Source: WTJY01 sp045105475
GTDB lineage: Bacteria > Chloroflexota > Anaerolineae > Promineifilales > Promineifilaceae
Assembly (NCBI GenBank): GCA_045105475.1
Contig: JBGCDP010000059.1
Coordinates: 7,762 to 71,761, forward strand
Direction: 5' to 3'
DNA length: 64,000 nucleotides
Position 1 is the first letter of the stretch. Each line of letters starts with the position of its first letter. A model generated the notes under the pieces. That model worked only from the letters and a program-made list of their open reading frames with translations, searched no databases and had not been told where the DNA came from. The translations under genes were made by a program, and so were the position numbers. This document shows positions 1-7,946 of this stretch, one piece after another.

Positions 1-423
1 CCTGCAAGGGAAGACCGTGCCGACCTAATGATGATCGATGCGGCCGGAACAGATGGTATTTTAGGACAAGCTATACCTGCTGTTGACTTGGATGAAACGG
101 ATCCCGCCTTCTTTTCAGATGAGGAAGTGGAAGAAGTTGAAACCAATTATGGCAGCATACCTGATGAAATTTTGCACGGAGCGGTCCAGTTAAGTCAGTT
201 GCAGCCTTACGGCGAACCGATTATGACGTTTCGTTTTAATGACAATAGCGGACTTCACTTTAGTGACCCGCGTGGCTGGGATGCTCATTGGGGCACCGGC
301 GTGGACATGGATCAGAAACTGGCGGTGTATAACGCACTCGTTAATGAGCTTCAAGCGCAAGGGATTACACCGATCTATATCAGTGTTGAAAATCCCAAGC
401 GGCCGATTTTTAGAAGCTACTAA
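1..423 (+). CDS. ftsQ: Cell division protein FtsQ/DivIB, C-terminal part (5' end outside window)
   Basis: The reading frame is open from the first base, so only about 140 C-terminal residues are visible. FtsQ/DivIB is a single-pass membrane protein of the divisome that links early and late division proteins. The visible part has a beta-rich FtsQ-type C-terminal domain: a 'GTGVDMDQKLAVYNALVNEL' stretch, then a closing 'PIYISVENPKRPIFRSY', as in FtsQ proteins that end with a strand and an Arg-Pro-aromatic tail. The identification rests mainly on this tail and on position directly upstream of ftsA and ftsZ, the classical ftsQAZ order. The signal anchor and POTRA domain lie outside the window. 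The gap to ftsA is 69 bp and contains a small hairpin with a T tract. Confidence 0.75.
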   Translation, partial: PAREDRADLMMIDAAGTDGILGQAIPAVDLDETDPAFFSDEEVEEVETNYGSIPDEILHGAVQLSQLQPYGEPIMTFRFNDNSGLHFSDPRGWDAHWGTGVDMDQKLAVYNALVNELQAQGITPIYISVENPKRPIFRSY

Positions 424-444
424 GCAGAAAAGAGGCAAGAGATT

Positions 445-463
445 AGAGCGTAGGCTCTTTTTT
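445..463 (+). terminator. Small hairpin plus T tract between ftsQ and ftsA
   Basis: AGAGC (445-449) pairs with GCTCT (454-458) over a 4-nt loop and runs directly into a six-T tract. The stem is only 5 bp, so it is a weak intrinsic terminator or attenuator at most and probably lets some read-through into ftsA. Confidence 0.35.
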
Positions 464-492
464 CCTGACTCTCATCTCTATCTTTTTTTGTT

Positions 493-1710
493 ATGGAAGG
501 AATCGCATTTGCCCTAGATATAGGGTCATCAAAAATAGCAGCCATCGTCGGTGAAATCACTGGAGGCGAGCTCCAGATTATCGGCTTTGGCTCAACAGAA
601 GCCAATGGGATTCGCCGCGGCATGATTACTGATGTGGCCCAAGTGACGGCCGCTATTAGCAAGGTGGTTGAGCAGGCTGAAGAAACATCAGGCTATAAGC
701 TGACCAATGTGTTTGTTAACGTGAGTGGTGAGCACATCACATCGTTAAACAACTCAGGCATTGTGGCGATTGCTGATCGTGAGAAAGGGGTCTCGATGGA
801 TGATATTCATCGGGCAATGGACGCGGCTCGCGCTGTCCCTGTTCCCCATAATCGGGATATTTTGCACCTGTTGCCCCGTGTTTATCGGGTGGATGACCAA
901 GAAAAAGTAAAAAGCCCTGGCGGGATGCACGGCTTCCGGCTTGAAGTGGATGCACATATTATTATTTGTGCGATACCGGCTCAGCAAAATATTAAAGGCT
1001 GTACCGAAGCGGTTGAGCTTCAGGTCGATGAATTTATCATGTCGAGCTTGGCCAGCGCAGAAAGCGTCGTTAGTGACGCTGAAAAAGATATGGGAGTGCT
1101 GGTCGCAGATATTGGTGCAGGTACAACCGATGTGGTTTTGTACGCAAATGGGGCACCGTTCATGACCAAAACGTTACCGATTGGCGGGCAACTGATCTCC
1201 AATGATATTGCGATTGGATTGCGAGTGCCGTTTGAGATTGGGGAAGAGATCAAACTGAAACATGGGGATGCCCGGCCGGAGCATATGCCAGAAGGAGCAA
1301 CGTTTAGTGTAGCTCCATTTGGTGGTGAGAAGATTACTGTTGGTCATCGCGAGTTGTCAGAAGTGATTGAGGCACGCGTTGAAGAAATTTTTAATTTGAT
1401 CTCGAAAGAGGTTAAAGAGTGCGGATTTACCGGCCTTATTCCGGCCGGAATTGTGCTCACTGGCGGAGCAGCCCGTCTAAAAGGGACTGGGGATGTCGCC
1501 CAGAAAGTTTTAGGCATTCCAGCTCGAATTGCAGAACCACGTAATTTAAAAGGATTGGTTGAGAAGTTAAACGATCCAGCTTATGCCACAGGCATTGGCA
1601 TGCTGCGTTGGGCGATGGGTGACCATTATGTGTACACCCAGCCACAACGGGGTGGATTTGGATTTTTGAAAAACAGTTGGGATGTGTTTAAACGCATGTT
1701 GCCTGGCTAA
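493..1710 (+). CDS. ftsA: Cell division protein FtsA
   Basis: FtsA is an actin-like ATPase that tethers FtsZ to the membrane and recruits later division proteins. The 405-residue product has the full actin fold signature: phosphate-1 motif ALDIGSSK near residues 7-14, phosphate-2 motif VADIGAGTTDVVLY in the middle and the adenosine motif GIVLTGGAARLKG near the C-terminal third. The inserted 1C domain typical of FtsA is represented by 'IRRGMITDV' and the following strand-helix region. The C-terminus (FGFLKNSWDVFKRMLPG) is an amphipathic helix that fits the membrane-targeting sequence. No Shine-Dalgarno sequence precedes the ATG; the upstream bases are T-rich. It lies 101 bp before ftsZ. Confidence 0.96.
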   Translation: MEGIAFALDIGSSKIAAIVGEITGGELQIIGFGSTEANGIRRGMITDVAQVTAAISKVVEQAEETSGYKLTNVFVNVSGEHITSLNNSGIVAIADREKGVSMDDIHRAMDAARAVPVPHNRDILHLLPRVYRVDDQEKVKSPGGMHGFRLEVDAHIIICAIPAQQNIKGCTEAVELQVDEFIMSSLASAESVVSDAEKDMGVLVADIGAGTTDVVLYANGAPFMTKTLPIGGQLISNDIAIGLRVPFEIGEEIKLKHGDARPEHMPEGATFSVAPFGGEKITVGHRELSEVIEARVEEIFNLISKEVKECGFTGLIPAGIVLTGGAARLKGTGDVAQKVLGIPARIAEPRNLKGLVEKLNDPAYATGIGMLRWAMGDHYVYTQPQRGGFGFLKNSWDVFKRMLPG

Positions 1711-1724
1711 TCATCAACAAGCAG

Positions 1725-1755
1725 AGAGAAAAGAGTAAAGAAAGAGAGAGGTAGA
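1725..1755 (+). repeat. Purine-rich intergenic element shared with the lgt-era gap
   Basis: The ftsA-ftsZ gap carries an A/G-rich block ending in GAGAGAGGTAGA. A closely similar block ends in GAGAGAGGTAGA at 6743-6772 before era. The shared pattern is roughly AGAAAAG-N-GTAAA-gap-GAGAGAGGTAGA. Function is unknown; it could be a spacer, a translation enhancer or a short dispersed repeat. Confidence 0.4.
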
Positions 1756-1811
1756 GCTAAAAGCTGGCAGCCACGGGCTCACAGCTAATAGCTACAACAG
1801 GAGATTTCGTT

Positions 1812-3095
1812 ATGAGCAGAAACAATAAACCAAACACAGGCAGATCTGGTGGGGCACCTAAACGTGATGCTTCAAACCAAAATGGACCAGAAAGGACAAA
1901 GCGGCCGGAAACATCAGGATTTTTAGGTGCAGATCCATTATTTGAAGGACCCGCCAGTGGGCAAGCCATCATCCGAGTGATTGGTGTTGGCGGCGGTGGT
2001 AGCAATGCGGTTGATCGCATGATTGAAAATGGGATAGAGGGGGTAGATTTCCTCGCTATTAATACAGACAATCAAGCGTTAACAAATAGCAAAGCTGAAA
2101 CTCGCCTGCACATTGGTGACCGTTCTACACGTGGCCTAGGTGCTGGTGGCGACCCATCAAAAGGGGCGAATGCGGCTGAAGAGTCAGCGGAGCTCATTTA
2201 TTCTGCTCTTGAAGGGTCAGATATGGTGTTTATCACCGCCGGAATGGGTGGTGGTACTGGAACGGGTGCAGCACCTGTTACCGCAAAAATCGCGCGTGAG
2301 GTTGGTGCACTAACGATTGGTGTTGTTACCCGGCCGTTTGGGTTTGAAGGGCATCGTCGTACAGAAGCAGCCTTGGCCGGTATTGATGAACTTAAAGAAC
2401 ATGTTGATACGCTAATCGTCATTCCAAATGATCGTCTGCTTGAAGCAACCGATCAGCGGATGTCGCTAAAAGATAGTTTCCGGATGGCGGACGAAGTGTT
2501 GCGTCAAGGTATCCAAGGAATCAGTGAGCTAATCACCGTTCCGGGTTTGATCAATCTTGACTTTGCCGACGTGAAGACGATTATGTCTGTCGGTGGAGCG
2601 GCTCTATTGGCAGTTGGAACCGGCCGTGGTGAAGATGCGGCTCTAATCGCTGCAAATAGCGCTTTGAGCAGCCCGCTGCTCGACGTGACCATCGATGGTG
2701 CTCGAGGCATCCTGTTTAATGTAACAGGTGGTCCTAACTTGAGCCTCTATGAAATTAATCAGGCCGCGACGATCATCCGCGAAACAGCGCATTCTGATGT
2801 GAACCTGATCTTTGGTGCTGTGATCGATGAAGAGATGGGTGACGAAGTTCGTATCACGGTGATTGCCACCGGTTTTGGTACAGAAGCTCCGCAAATGCGT
2901 TCGCTCAGCCGTAATTTCCGTGAAGGCGGAAATTCGACGCCGTTGGGCCAGCCAAAACGTTCAGAAAGCAGCAGTAGCGGATTTGGTAGCCGATCTGCCG
3001 CGCCTAAAGAAGAGCCGAAAGATGCTGGCCCATTCTCCGGCCGGGATAATATTGAGATTCCAACATTTTTGCGTAACCGCGAGAATCGGAAATAA
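1812..3095 (+). CDS. ftsZ: Cell division protein FtsZ
   Basis: FtsZ is the tubulin-like GTPase that forms the Z-ring. The 427-residue product has the nucleotide-binding loop GVGGGGSNAVDRM at about residues 58-70 and the tubulin signature GGGTGTGAAPV at about 146-156. The T7-loop region (LDFADVKTIM) is present. The tail ends with the conserved FtsA/ZipA-binding peptide (NIEIPTFLRNRENRK), preceded by a flexible Ser/Lys/Gly-rich linker. About 50 N-terminal residues before the core are polar and low-complexity, longer than in many FtsZ proteins. The start is set by GGAG at 1800-1803, eight bases before ATG. Transcription most likely continues from ftsA and ends at the hairpin just downstream. Confidence 0.97.
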   Translation: MSRNNKPNTGRSGGAPKRDASNQNGPERTKRPETSGFLGADPLFEGPASGQAIIRVIGVGGGGSNAVDRMIENGIEGVDFLAINTDNQALTNSKAETRLHIGDRSTRGLGAGGDPSKGANAAEESAELIYSALEGSDMVFITAGMGGGTGTGAAPVTAKIAREVGALTIGVVTRPFGFEGHRRTEAALAGIDELKEHVDTLIVIPNDRLLEATDQRMSLKDSFRMADEVLRQGIQGISELITVPGLINLDFADVKTIMSVGGAALLAVGTGRGEDAALIAANSALSSPLLDVTIDGARGILFNVTGGPNLSLYEINQAATIIRETAHSDVNLIFGAVIDEEMGDEVRITVIATGFGTEAPQMRSLSRNFREGGNSTPLGQPKRSESSSSGFGSRSAAPKEEPKDAGPFSGRDNIEIPTFLRNRENRK

Positions 3096-3120
3096 AGGCT
3101 AGAAGCTAAAAATAAATAAA

Positions 3121-3155
3121 AAAGGGTCTTGGATTTTTATCCAAGACCCTTTTTT
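3121..3155. terminator. Bidirectional Rho-independent terminator after ftsZ
   Basis: AAAGGGTCTTGGAT pairs perfectly with ATCCAAGACCCTTT over a TTTT loop. It is flanked by A-runs on the left and a T-run on the right, so it can terminate both ftsZ (plus) and the convergent small gene (minus). Confidence 0.93.
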
Positions 3156-3171
3156 ATTTAGAAATTTATGC

Positions 3172-3651
3172 TTATTGGACGAAGGCAGGCCACAGAGCTA
3201 GTTTTTCTTCTGGTATGTCAAACTTCCGATTGTGTTGCAGGTTCCACTCATTAATAAAGTCTAATGCCTCAAGGTTCTTTCTTGCCAGATGTTTTCGATT
3301 GCTGTCTCCTCCAAGCATCGACATGCGTACTTTAACTTCTTGACGAGTGTTATTGACCATTAGGGCAACTGGGAAAATGCTCAAGTCTGCAATTTTGTTG
3401 GCTTCGCTACTCTCTTCTTTGGCGACGGCCACTGTGCCAAATGAAAATTTTGTAACATCACGAAAATCAAAAATTGCTCCTCGGAAGTTTTCTTCTTTAA
3501 ACCAAGTTGATAGGCCTGTTTTCATCCACTCATAGACAGCAAACGTTTCACGTTCTGAAATTACATTGCGGTATGTATATGAAACCAACGCTGTGTTTAG
3601 ATCAGCAAATACGGTCACATTTTCCATAAGTAGTGGGGTGGGATTTGTCAT
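3172..3651 (-). CDS. Small protein of unknown function, STAS/SpoIIAA-like pattern possible
   Basis: A 159-residue soluble protein with no signal peptide or membrane segment. Alternating beta strands and helices (VTVFADLNTALVSYTYRN, AVYEWMKTGLSTWF, GAIFDFRDVTKFSFG, FPVALMVNN, then a helical C-terminus ending in LWPAFVQ) resemble the small alpha/beta SpoIIAA/STAS-like proteins. No residue motif is diagnostic, so no function is assigned. It contains no CGGCCG hexamer, unlike most neighbours, and looks more AT-rich. It converges on ftsZ and shares its terminator. The alternative Met at residue 9 cannot be excluded. Confidence 0.6.
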   Translation of the reverse strand: MTNPTPLLMENVTVFADLNTALVSYTYRNVISERETFAVYEWMKTGLSTWFKEENFRGAIFDFRDVTKFSFGTVAVAKEESSEANKIADLSIFPVALMVNNTRQEVKVRMSMLGGDSNRKHLARKNLEALDFINEWNLQHNRKFDIPEEKLALWPAFVQ

Positions 3652-3860
3652 TCTGTCTCGATGCGTTTTGTATGGTTAGTATCTGTAAATAAAATGATTA
3701 CTTACTTTAGATAGTGTATAGGGGATCTGAGCAGTTTGAAACAAATAAAATGGGAAAATTAATTTTCTAATTTATCCTTTGGTCCTCTTTTAAATCAAGA
3801 ACGCTGATTTTCAAGTGTAAGATCAGCCAGAACCATCTTTTTTGAACGCAGAAGAGTGGA

Positions 3861-5036
3861 TTAACCCGGAATTGAAATTGCCAAGGCAAAGCCTGCATCA
3901 GGTTGGGTATTGATGTCGAGTGTGCCCCCTAAGGATGTGACACGTTCAGCAATTCCCATCAGACCAAAGCCGCTGCCGGTTCCGGCTGAGCCAATACCGT
4001 TGTCGCTAATTTTGAGATGGACCGTTTGAGGTTCATTGTAATCGAGCATGACTGAAACTTGTGAGGCGTTTGCATGTTTGCGTACGTTGGTGAGGGCTTC
4101 CTGCACAATCCGATAGAGGGTTAATGTGGCATTAGGTGGCAGGAGGCGAGGTTCGGCCGCGATCTCAAATTCGGTTGAAATGCCCGCCTGCTCGTTTTCT
4201 CGAATCAGGTCCGCAATCGCTTCTGGAATCGGCCGGTTGGCTACCGGATTCTCGCGTAATGTTGCAATCGAATTGCGAATAGCACCAAGTCCTTCTTTGG
4301 TTAAATTTTGAGCCTTGTCGATGGCATCGCGTGATTTTTCCGGCTTGAGATCAAAAGTAACTTTTGCAGCCTCAAGCTGAACATTGATGACCGTTAAATA
4401 GTGGCCTAAATTGTCATGAATCTCACGGGCGATACGATTGCGTTCTTGAGTCGTTGCCATCTCTTCCGCTTGAATCGCATAATCGCCAAGTTTCCGGTTG
4501 GCTTCTTCCAGCTCTTTTGTTAAGGATTCGGCCGTTTCTCTGTCTTTGTTCGCCTTTAGGGTTAAACGCGTAAAGGTCACAATGAATAAGATCGCTGGTG
4601 TATAAAGGATAAATACATACCAAGCGTCCCAACCAAAGTAATAAATATAAGGTCCGCCCAAACCGACTAAGATAACGCCGTACATTATCCAGCGGCCGAT
4701 TTTGCCCAACGTTGATTCTGCGACCCCAAGCAAAGGGGCTAAAATGATCCACATGTAGCCAGGATTTGCCAAGAAATTGATCGAAAGCCCCAATGCGCTC
4801 ATGATAACGAAGTATGCAGTAATATTTCTTTGGTCAGAAAATATAGACTCTCCATCAAGCAAAAAGCTAATTGCGAAATAGATAATTCCTAAAAAGGTGA
4901 CCAGCGCTATTTTCCAAGATGGTTCGGGTTCGATGGTGAGTGAAACGCCAACATAGATGCAAATTGGAATAAACGTGGTCGCAAGCGTTAGAAATGTTTC
5001 TCGTTTTTTTAGGGAGAAGTTTGGTAATTTCAACAT
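3861..5036 (-). CDS. Membrane sensor histidine kinase, NarL/DesK type
   Basis: A 391-residue kinase. About five hydrophobic segments occupy residues 15-160 (for example TFIPICIYVGVSLTI and VFILYTPAILFIVTF). A short coiled coil (KELEEANRKLGDYAIQAEEM) leads to the HisKA_3 dimerisation box ERNRIAREIHDNLGH, with phospho-acceptor His about residue 207. The HATPase domain follows, with an ADNGIGS-type box (SDNGIGSAGTGSGFGLMGIAERV). This is the family that pairs with LuxR/NarL response regulators, but no such regulator is adjacent, so it is an orphan here. The membrane-embedded input without an extracellular domain suggests it senses a membrane or lipophilic signal, as DesK does; that is inference. 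Confidence 0.9.
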   Translation of the reverse strand: MLKLPNFSLKKRETFLTLATTFIPICIYVGVSLTIEPEPSWKIALVTFLGIIYFAISFLLDGESIFSDQRNITAYFVIMSALGLSINFLANPGYMWIILAPLLGVAESTLGKIGRWIMYGVILVGLGGPYIYYFGWDAWYVFILYTPAILFIVTFTRLTLKANKDRETAESLTKELEEANRKLGDYAIQAEEMATTQERNRIAREIHDNLGHYLTVINVQLEAAKVTFDLKPEKSRDAIDKAQNLTKEGLGAIRNSIATLRENPVANRPIPEAIADLIRENEQAGISTEFEIAAEPRLLPPNATLTLYRIVQEALTNVRKHANASQVSVMLDYNEPQTVHLKISDNGIGSAGTGSGFGLMGIAERVTSLGGTLDINTQPDAGFALAISIPG

Positions 5037-5183
5037 AATTTTTTAGGCTTATTCTCTAAGTTTCCTTAGGAAAGTTTTGATTATTATCAAGTTTATGGGG
5101 GTAATGTAGCATTTTGCAACTTGGGTTTAATGTATCAAAGGTCATGCTAAAGTCATGGTTTTGCTGTATGAAACAGCGTGAGG

Positions 5184-5912
5184 CTAAAAGATTGACCAAA
5201 TCATGGTTGCGCCAATGACAAGCAGCAGTATCTGAACGAGCCAGCGGAACACGTTCGCAGGAATATATTTGTCAAGCATAATTCCGGCCGACATGCCGCC
5301 GAATATCCCGACCAATACCCAGCCATAGCTCATCATGACTGACGCCGTTAGACGCCCTTGGAGTAGATGCCCAAAAAGTGTGACTGACGAACAAAAGATA
5401 AAAAATGATTGTAGATTGACCCGAAAACGATCTTTTTCCCAGCAGCAAACATCACCATAGATGACGACCGGAGGGCCAGGGGTGTTATAAGCACCGGTTA
5501 GAAGCCCCGCGAAAAAACCGGCTGCCCACGTTAATGGTTTCGGTGCAGGGTCCATTGGCGTTAGCTCTGGCTGAAAGATGCGGTAGAGCATGTACAAAAT
5601 GATAAGTGCGCCTAAAATCGGCCGGAGGATTAGCTCATCAATAACGGTAATAATGTATAAACCGGTTGGAATGCCAATGGTGGCCGGAAGGATGAGAGGC
5701 ATCACATCTTTTAAGCTAAAACTGCTGCGAAACCATAAAATCACCAAGATTTGGCTGGTTAACATCGCCATGGCTGTTAACGGAGCGGCTGTGTCTAGCC
5801 CCAATAGAATGGTCAGAATAGGCATGACGATTAACCCTTTCCCAAAACCGAGGGTTGTGGCGGTAAACGTGCCCAAAAAGATAGCTAAGATGATATAAAT
5901 AGGTTCAATCAT
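5184..5912 (-). CDS. TauE/SafE-family membrane exporter
   Basis: A TauE/SafE (sulfite/organosulfonate exporter-like) protein of about 242 residues with eight predicted membrane spans. The characteristic first motif GFGKGLIVMPIL lies near the N-terminus, and a matching half-repeat GLLTGAYNTPGPPVVIYG lies in the middle. This two-fold repeat and the GxxxGxxxxP pattern define the family. The ATG at 5912 (MIEPIYII) is preferred over the upstream in-frame TTG at 5957, because the extra residues are not family-like and would reach toward the divergent lgt-like gene. The substrate cannot be read from the sequence; sulfite, sulfonates or another anion are possible. Confidence 0.85.
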   Translation of the reverse strand: MIEPIYIILAIFLGTFTATTLGFGKGLIVMPILTILLGLDTAAPLTAMAMLTSQILVILWFRSSFSLKDVMPLILPATIGIPTGLYIITVIDELILRPILGALIILYMLYRIFQPELTPMDPAPKPLTWAAGFFAGLLTGAYNTPGPPVVIYGDVCCWEKDRFRVNLQSFFIFCSSVTLFGHLLQGRLTASVMMSYGWVLVGIFGGMSAGIMLDKYIPANVFRWLVQILLLVIGATMIWSIF

Positions 5913-5969
5913 GTGTTTTCTCGAGTGAATTATTCTTGAATGTGCCCAGCCCCGCAATGATGGCTCAAA

Positions 5970-6728
5970 ATGTTTCCTTACTTGTTACGAACTGATTCAG
6001 GTTTTATTTATACGTTCACAGCCGTTTGGATTGTTGGTCTGCTGTTTTCAGCTTGGTTGATTTATCAGCAGGACAACAAATTTGCCGGTTGGGACGGTTT
6101 GCTAGCTGCTGGGGTTGTCGGTTTGCTGTGCGGCCGATTGCAATTTGTGTGGCAAAACGGCGAATGGTTTAGCGAACAATCGGCTGAGCGATGGAACTTG
6201 TTGCAAGGTGGCTTTGGTTATGCCGGTGTCATTCTGGGCGGATTGATTGGGCTTTTTTTGTGGAGCTTAATAACCCGGTTCCCATTAAAATCAACTTGGA
6301 TAATGTTGGCTTCTGTTATGTCGTTGCTTTACTTTACGGGATGGCTCGCCTGCTGGTTTGATGGGTGTGGCTATGGTGCCAATACGTTTATTAATTGGTA
6401 TGCAGCGCCATTGCCTGATAATTTTGGCTTGATTACAGTTCGGTACCGAACACAGTTGGCCGGGATGTTATTATCGATTGTTGTCAGCTTGTGGCTGGCT
6501 TATCGGCACTATATCGTGGAAAAAAGAATTCAACAGGCTGCTATGTTTTGGCTGTTGTTGGGCCTCTTTTCGGCCGGCCGGATAGCCATCTATCAGTTTC
6601 AGGGGGATGATGTCCCTCAATTCGGCCAATTTCGGGCTGACGTTGTATTTGCCACCATTATCGTTTTACTTTCACTGGTGATGATAATTGGTGAGGGTAT
6701 TTACAGTAAACGAAAAAGCAAGGCATAA
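5970..6728 (+). CDS. Lgt-like membrane protein (prolipoprotein diacylglyceryl transferase family, divergent)
   Basis: A 252-residue protein with about seven membrane spans and the Lgt fold pattern: N-terminal YTFTAVWIVGLL, 'GGFGYAGVILGGLIG' matching the Lgt GGxxxxGxxxGG region, and a late 'GLFSAGRIAIYQFQGDD' matching the C-terminal Arg region. Lgt transfers diacylglycerol to the lipobox Cys of prolipoproteins. The signature GRxGNFxNxExxG is strongly altered: here it reads GWLACWFDGCGYG, so the usual Arg, Asn and Glu are Trp, Cys and Cys. It is either a variant Lgt or a paralogue with another activity. The ATG has no evident Shine-Dalgarno sequence. It is 66 bp upstream of era. Confidence 0.7.
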   Translation: MFPYLLRTDSGFIYTFTAVWIVGLLFSAWLIYQQDNKFAGWDGLLAAGVVGLLCGRLQFVWQNGEWFSEQSAERWNLLQGGFGYAGVILGGLIGLFLWSLITRFPLKSTWIMLASVMSLLYFTGWLACWFDGCGYGANTFINWYAAPLPDNFGLITVRYRTQLAGMLLSIVVSLWLAYRHYIVEKRIQQAAMFWLLLGLFSAGRIAIYQFQGDDVPQFGQFRADVVFATIIVLLSLVMIIGEGIYSKRKSKA

Positions 6729-6758
6729 TTGAAGCAAAGGACATAGAAAAGTGTAAAT

Positions 6759-6783
6759 GAGAGAGAGGTAGACCCTCTCTCTT
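6759..6783 (+). other. Hairpin in the lgt-like/era gap
   Basis: GAGAGAGG (6761-6768) pairs with CCTCTCTC (6774-6781) over a five-base loop, then TTTAAAC. It sits 13 bp before the era start codon and includes the end of the purine-rich element also found before ftsZ. It may be an attenuator or mRNA-stability element; the weak T tract makes full termination doubtful. Confidence 0.45.
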
Positions 6784-6794
6784 TAAACAAAATT

Positions 6795-7802
6795 ATGAGT
6801 GATTTTCCGGAAGACGAATTTGAATTTGATGGCGAGGAAGAAGCCAAAGAACTGACACCTACTGAAATGTTGGTTTTTGAAGAACCAGAGGAAGAAGAGC
6901 CTTTGCCAGAAGGGCACAAGTCTGGCTTTATTGCGCTGGTTGGCCGACCGAACGTGGGCAAGAGTACGCTCTTAAACGGGATGTTGCGCCAAAAGATCGC
7001 AATTGTTTCTCATCGGCCGCAAACGACTCGCACCAGCCAGTTGGGTATCGTGACTGAGCCCGACCATCAAATGATTTTTGTTGATACGCCTGGTATTATG
7101 CAAAAGGCGATGCACAAACTCGATGAGCTGATGCTCGATGCAGCAACAGAGACGTTAAAAGATGCTGATGTCGTAATTTGGCTTGTAGACGGGACGATGG
7201 TGCCGAATGAGGAAGACGCACGTTTGGCTGAAATGATGACGGCCGCTGGTGGTAAAACGCTGCTGGTGATCAATAAAAATGATCAGATAGAACTTGAAGA
7301 TGTCGTTGAACGGACTGAAAGTTATCGAGCGTTATTACCAGAAGCAACCGATTGGTTCTTTATTTCGGCCGCGAAGAAACGTGGAACCGATGAGCTGTAT
7401 CAAAAGATTTTAGAAGAGCTGCCGGAAGGGCCCCGCTACTACCCGGCCGATCAAATCACTCAAACGTTTACCCGTGATATTGTCGCTGAATTGATCCGCG
7501 AACAGATATTGCTAAATATTCGTGATGAAATCCCACACGGCACAACTGTTCTAATCGACTCGTTTAACGAGCAGGCAAAACCCATCCATATTAAAGCCAA
7601 TATTTTTGTCGAGCGCGATAGCCATAAAGCGATCATCATTGGGGCGGGTGGCAAGATGTTGAAAAAGATAGGGAGTGAGGGGCGTAAAGAGATTGAAGAT
7701 TTGATGCACCAGAATGTTTATCTTGAGCTGTGGGTCAAGGTTGCGCCCAAATGGCGTAAACGTGAAGGGCAGCTTAAGCGCTTTGGATATATCGATAAAT
7801 AG
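6795..7802 (+). CDS. era: GTPase Era, with acidic N-terminal extension
   Basis: Era binds the 3' end of 16S rRNA and couples 30S assembly to growth. The 335-residue product has G1 GRPNVGKS (about 50-57), the switch region TTRTSQLGIV, G3 DTPG, an NKxD box written as NKND and the SAAKK loop. It ends with a KH RNA-binding domain (VERDSHKAIIIGAGGKMLKKIG, then LELWVKVAPKWRKRE). About 40 residues before G1 are very rich in Glu and Asp, an extension absent from standard Era of about 300 residues. No Shine-Dalgarno sequence is seen before the ATG. If translation began later the acidic tail would be lost, but no good internal start exists before G1 except Met 25. Confidence 0.96.
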   Translation: MSDFPEDEFEFDGEEEAKELTPTEMLVFEEPEEEEPLPEGHKSGFIALVGRPNVGKSTLLNGMLRQKIAIVSHRPQTTRTSQLGIVTEPDHQMIFVDTPGIMQKAMHKLDELMLDAATETLKDADVVIWLVDGTMVPNEEDARLAEMMTAAGGKTLLVINKNDQIELEDVVERTESYRALLPEATDWFFISAAKKRGTDELYQKILEELPEGPRYYPADQITQTFTRDIVAELIREQILLNIRDEIPHGTTVLIDSFNEQAKPIHIKANIFVERDSHKAIIIGAGGKMLKKIGSEGRKEIEDLMHQNVYLELWVKVAPKWRKREGQLKRFGYIDK

Positions 7803-7946
7803 AGCATAACCATAGAGAAAAGATCGCTTACCTTAACTTTCTGTGTGTATTTGCAGCAAATTGGTTGACTGAGCGTATTGGAGTTTTACATCATAATGAG
7901 CATTATTTGATGTGTCTGACTCTAACTATTGATCTTTTTCTAAATT

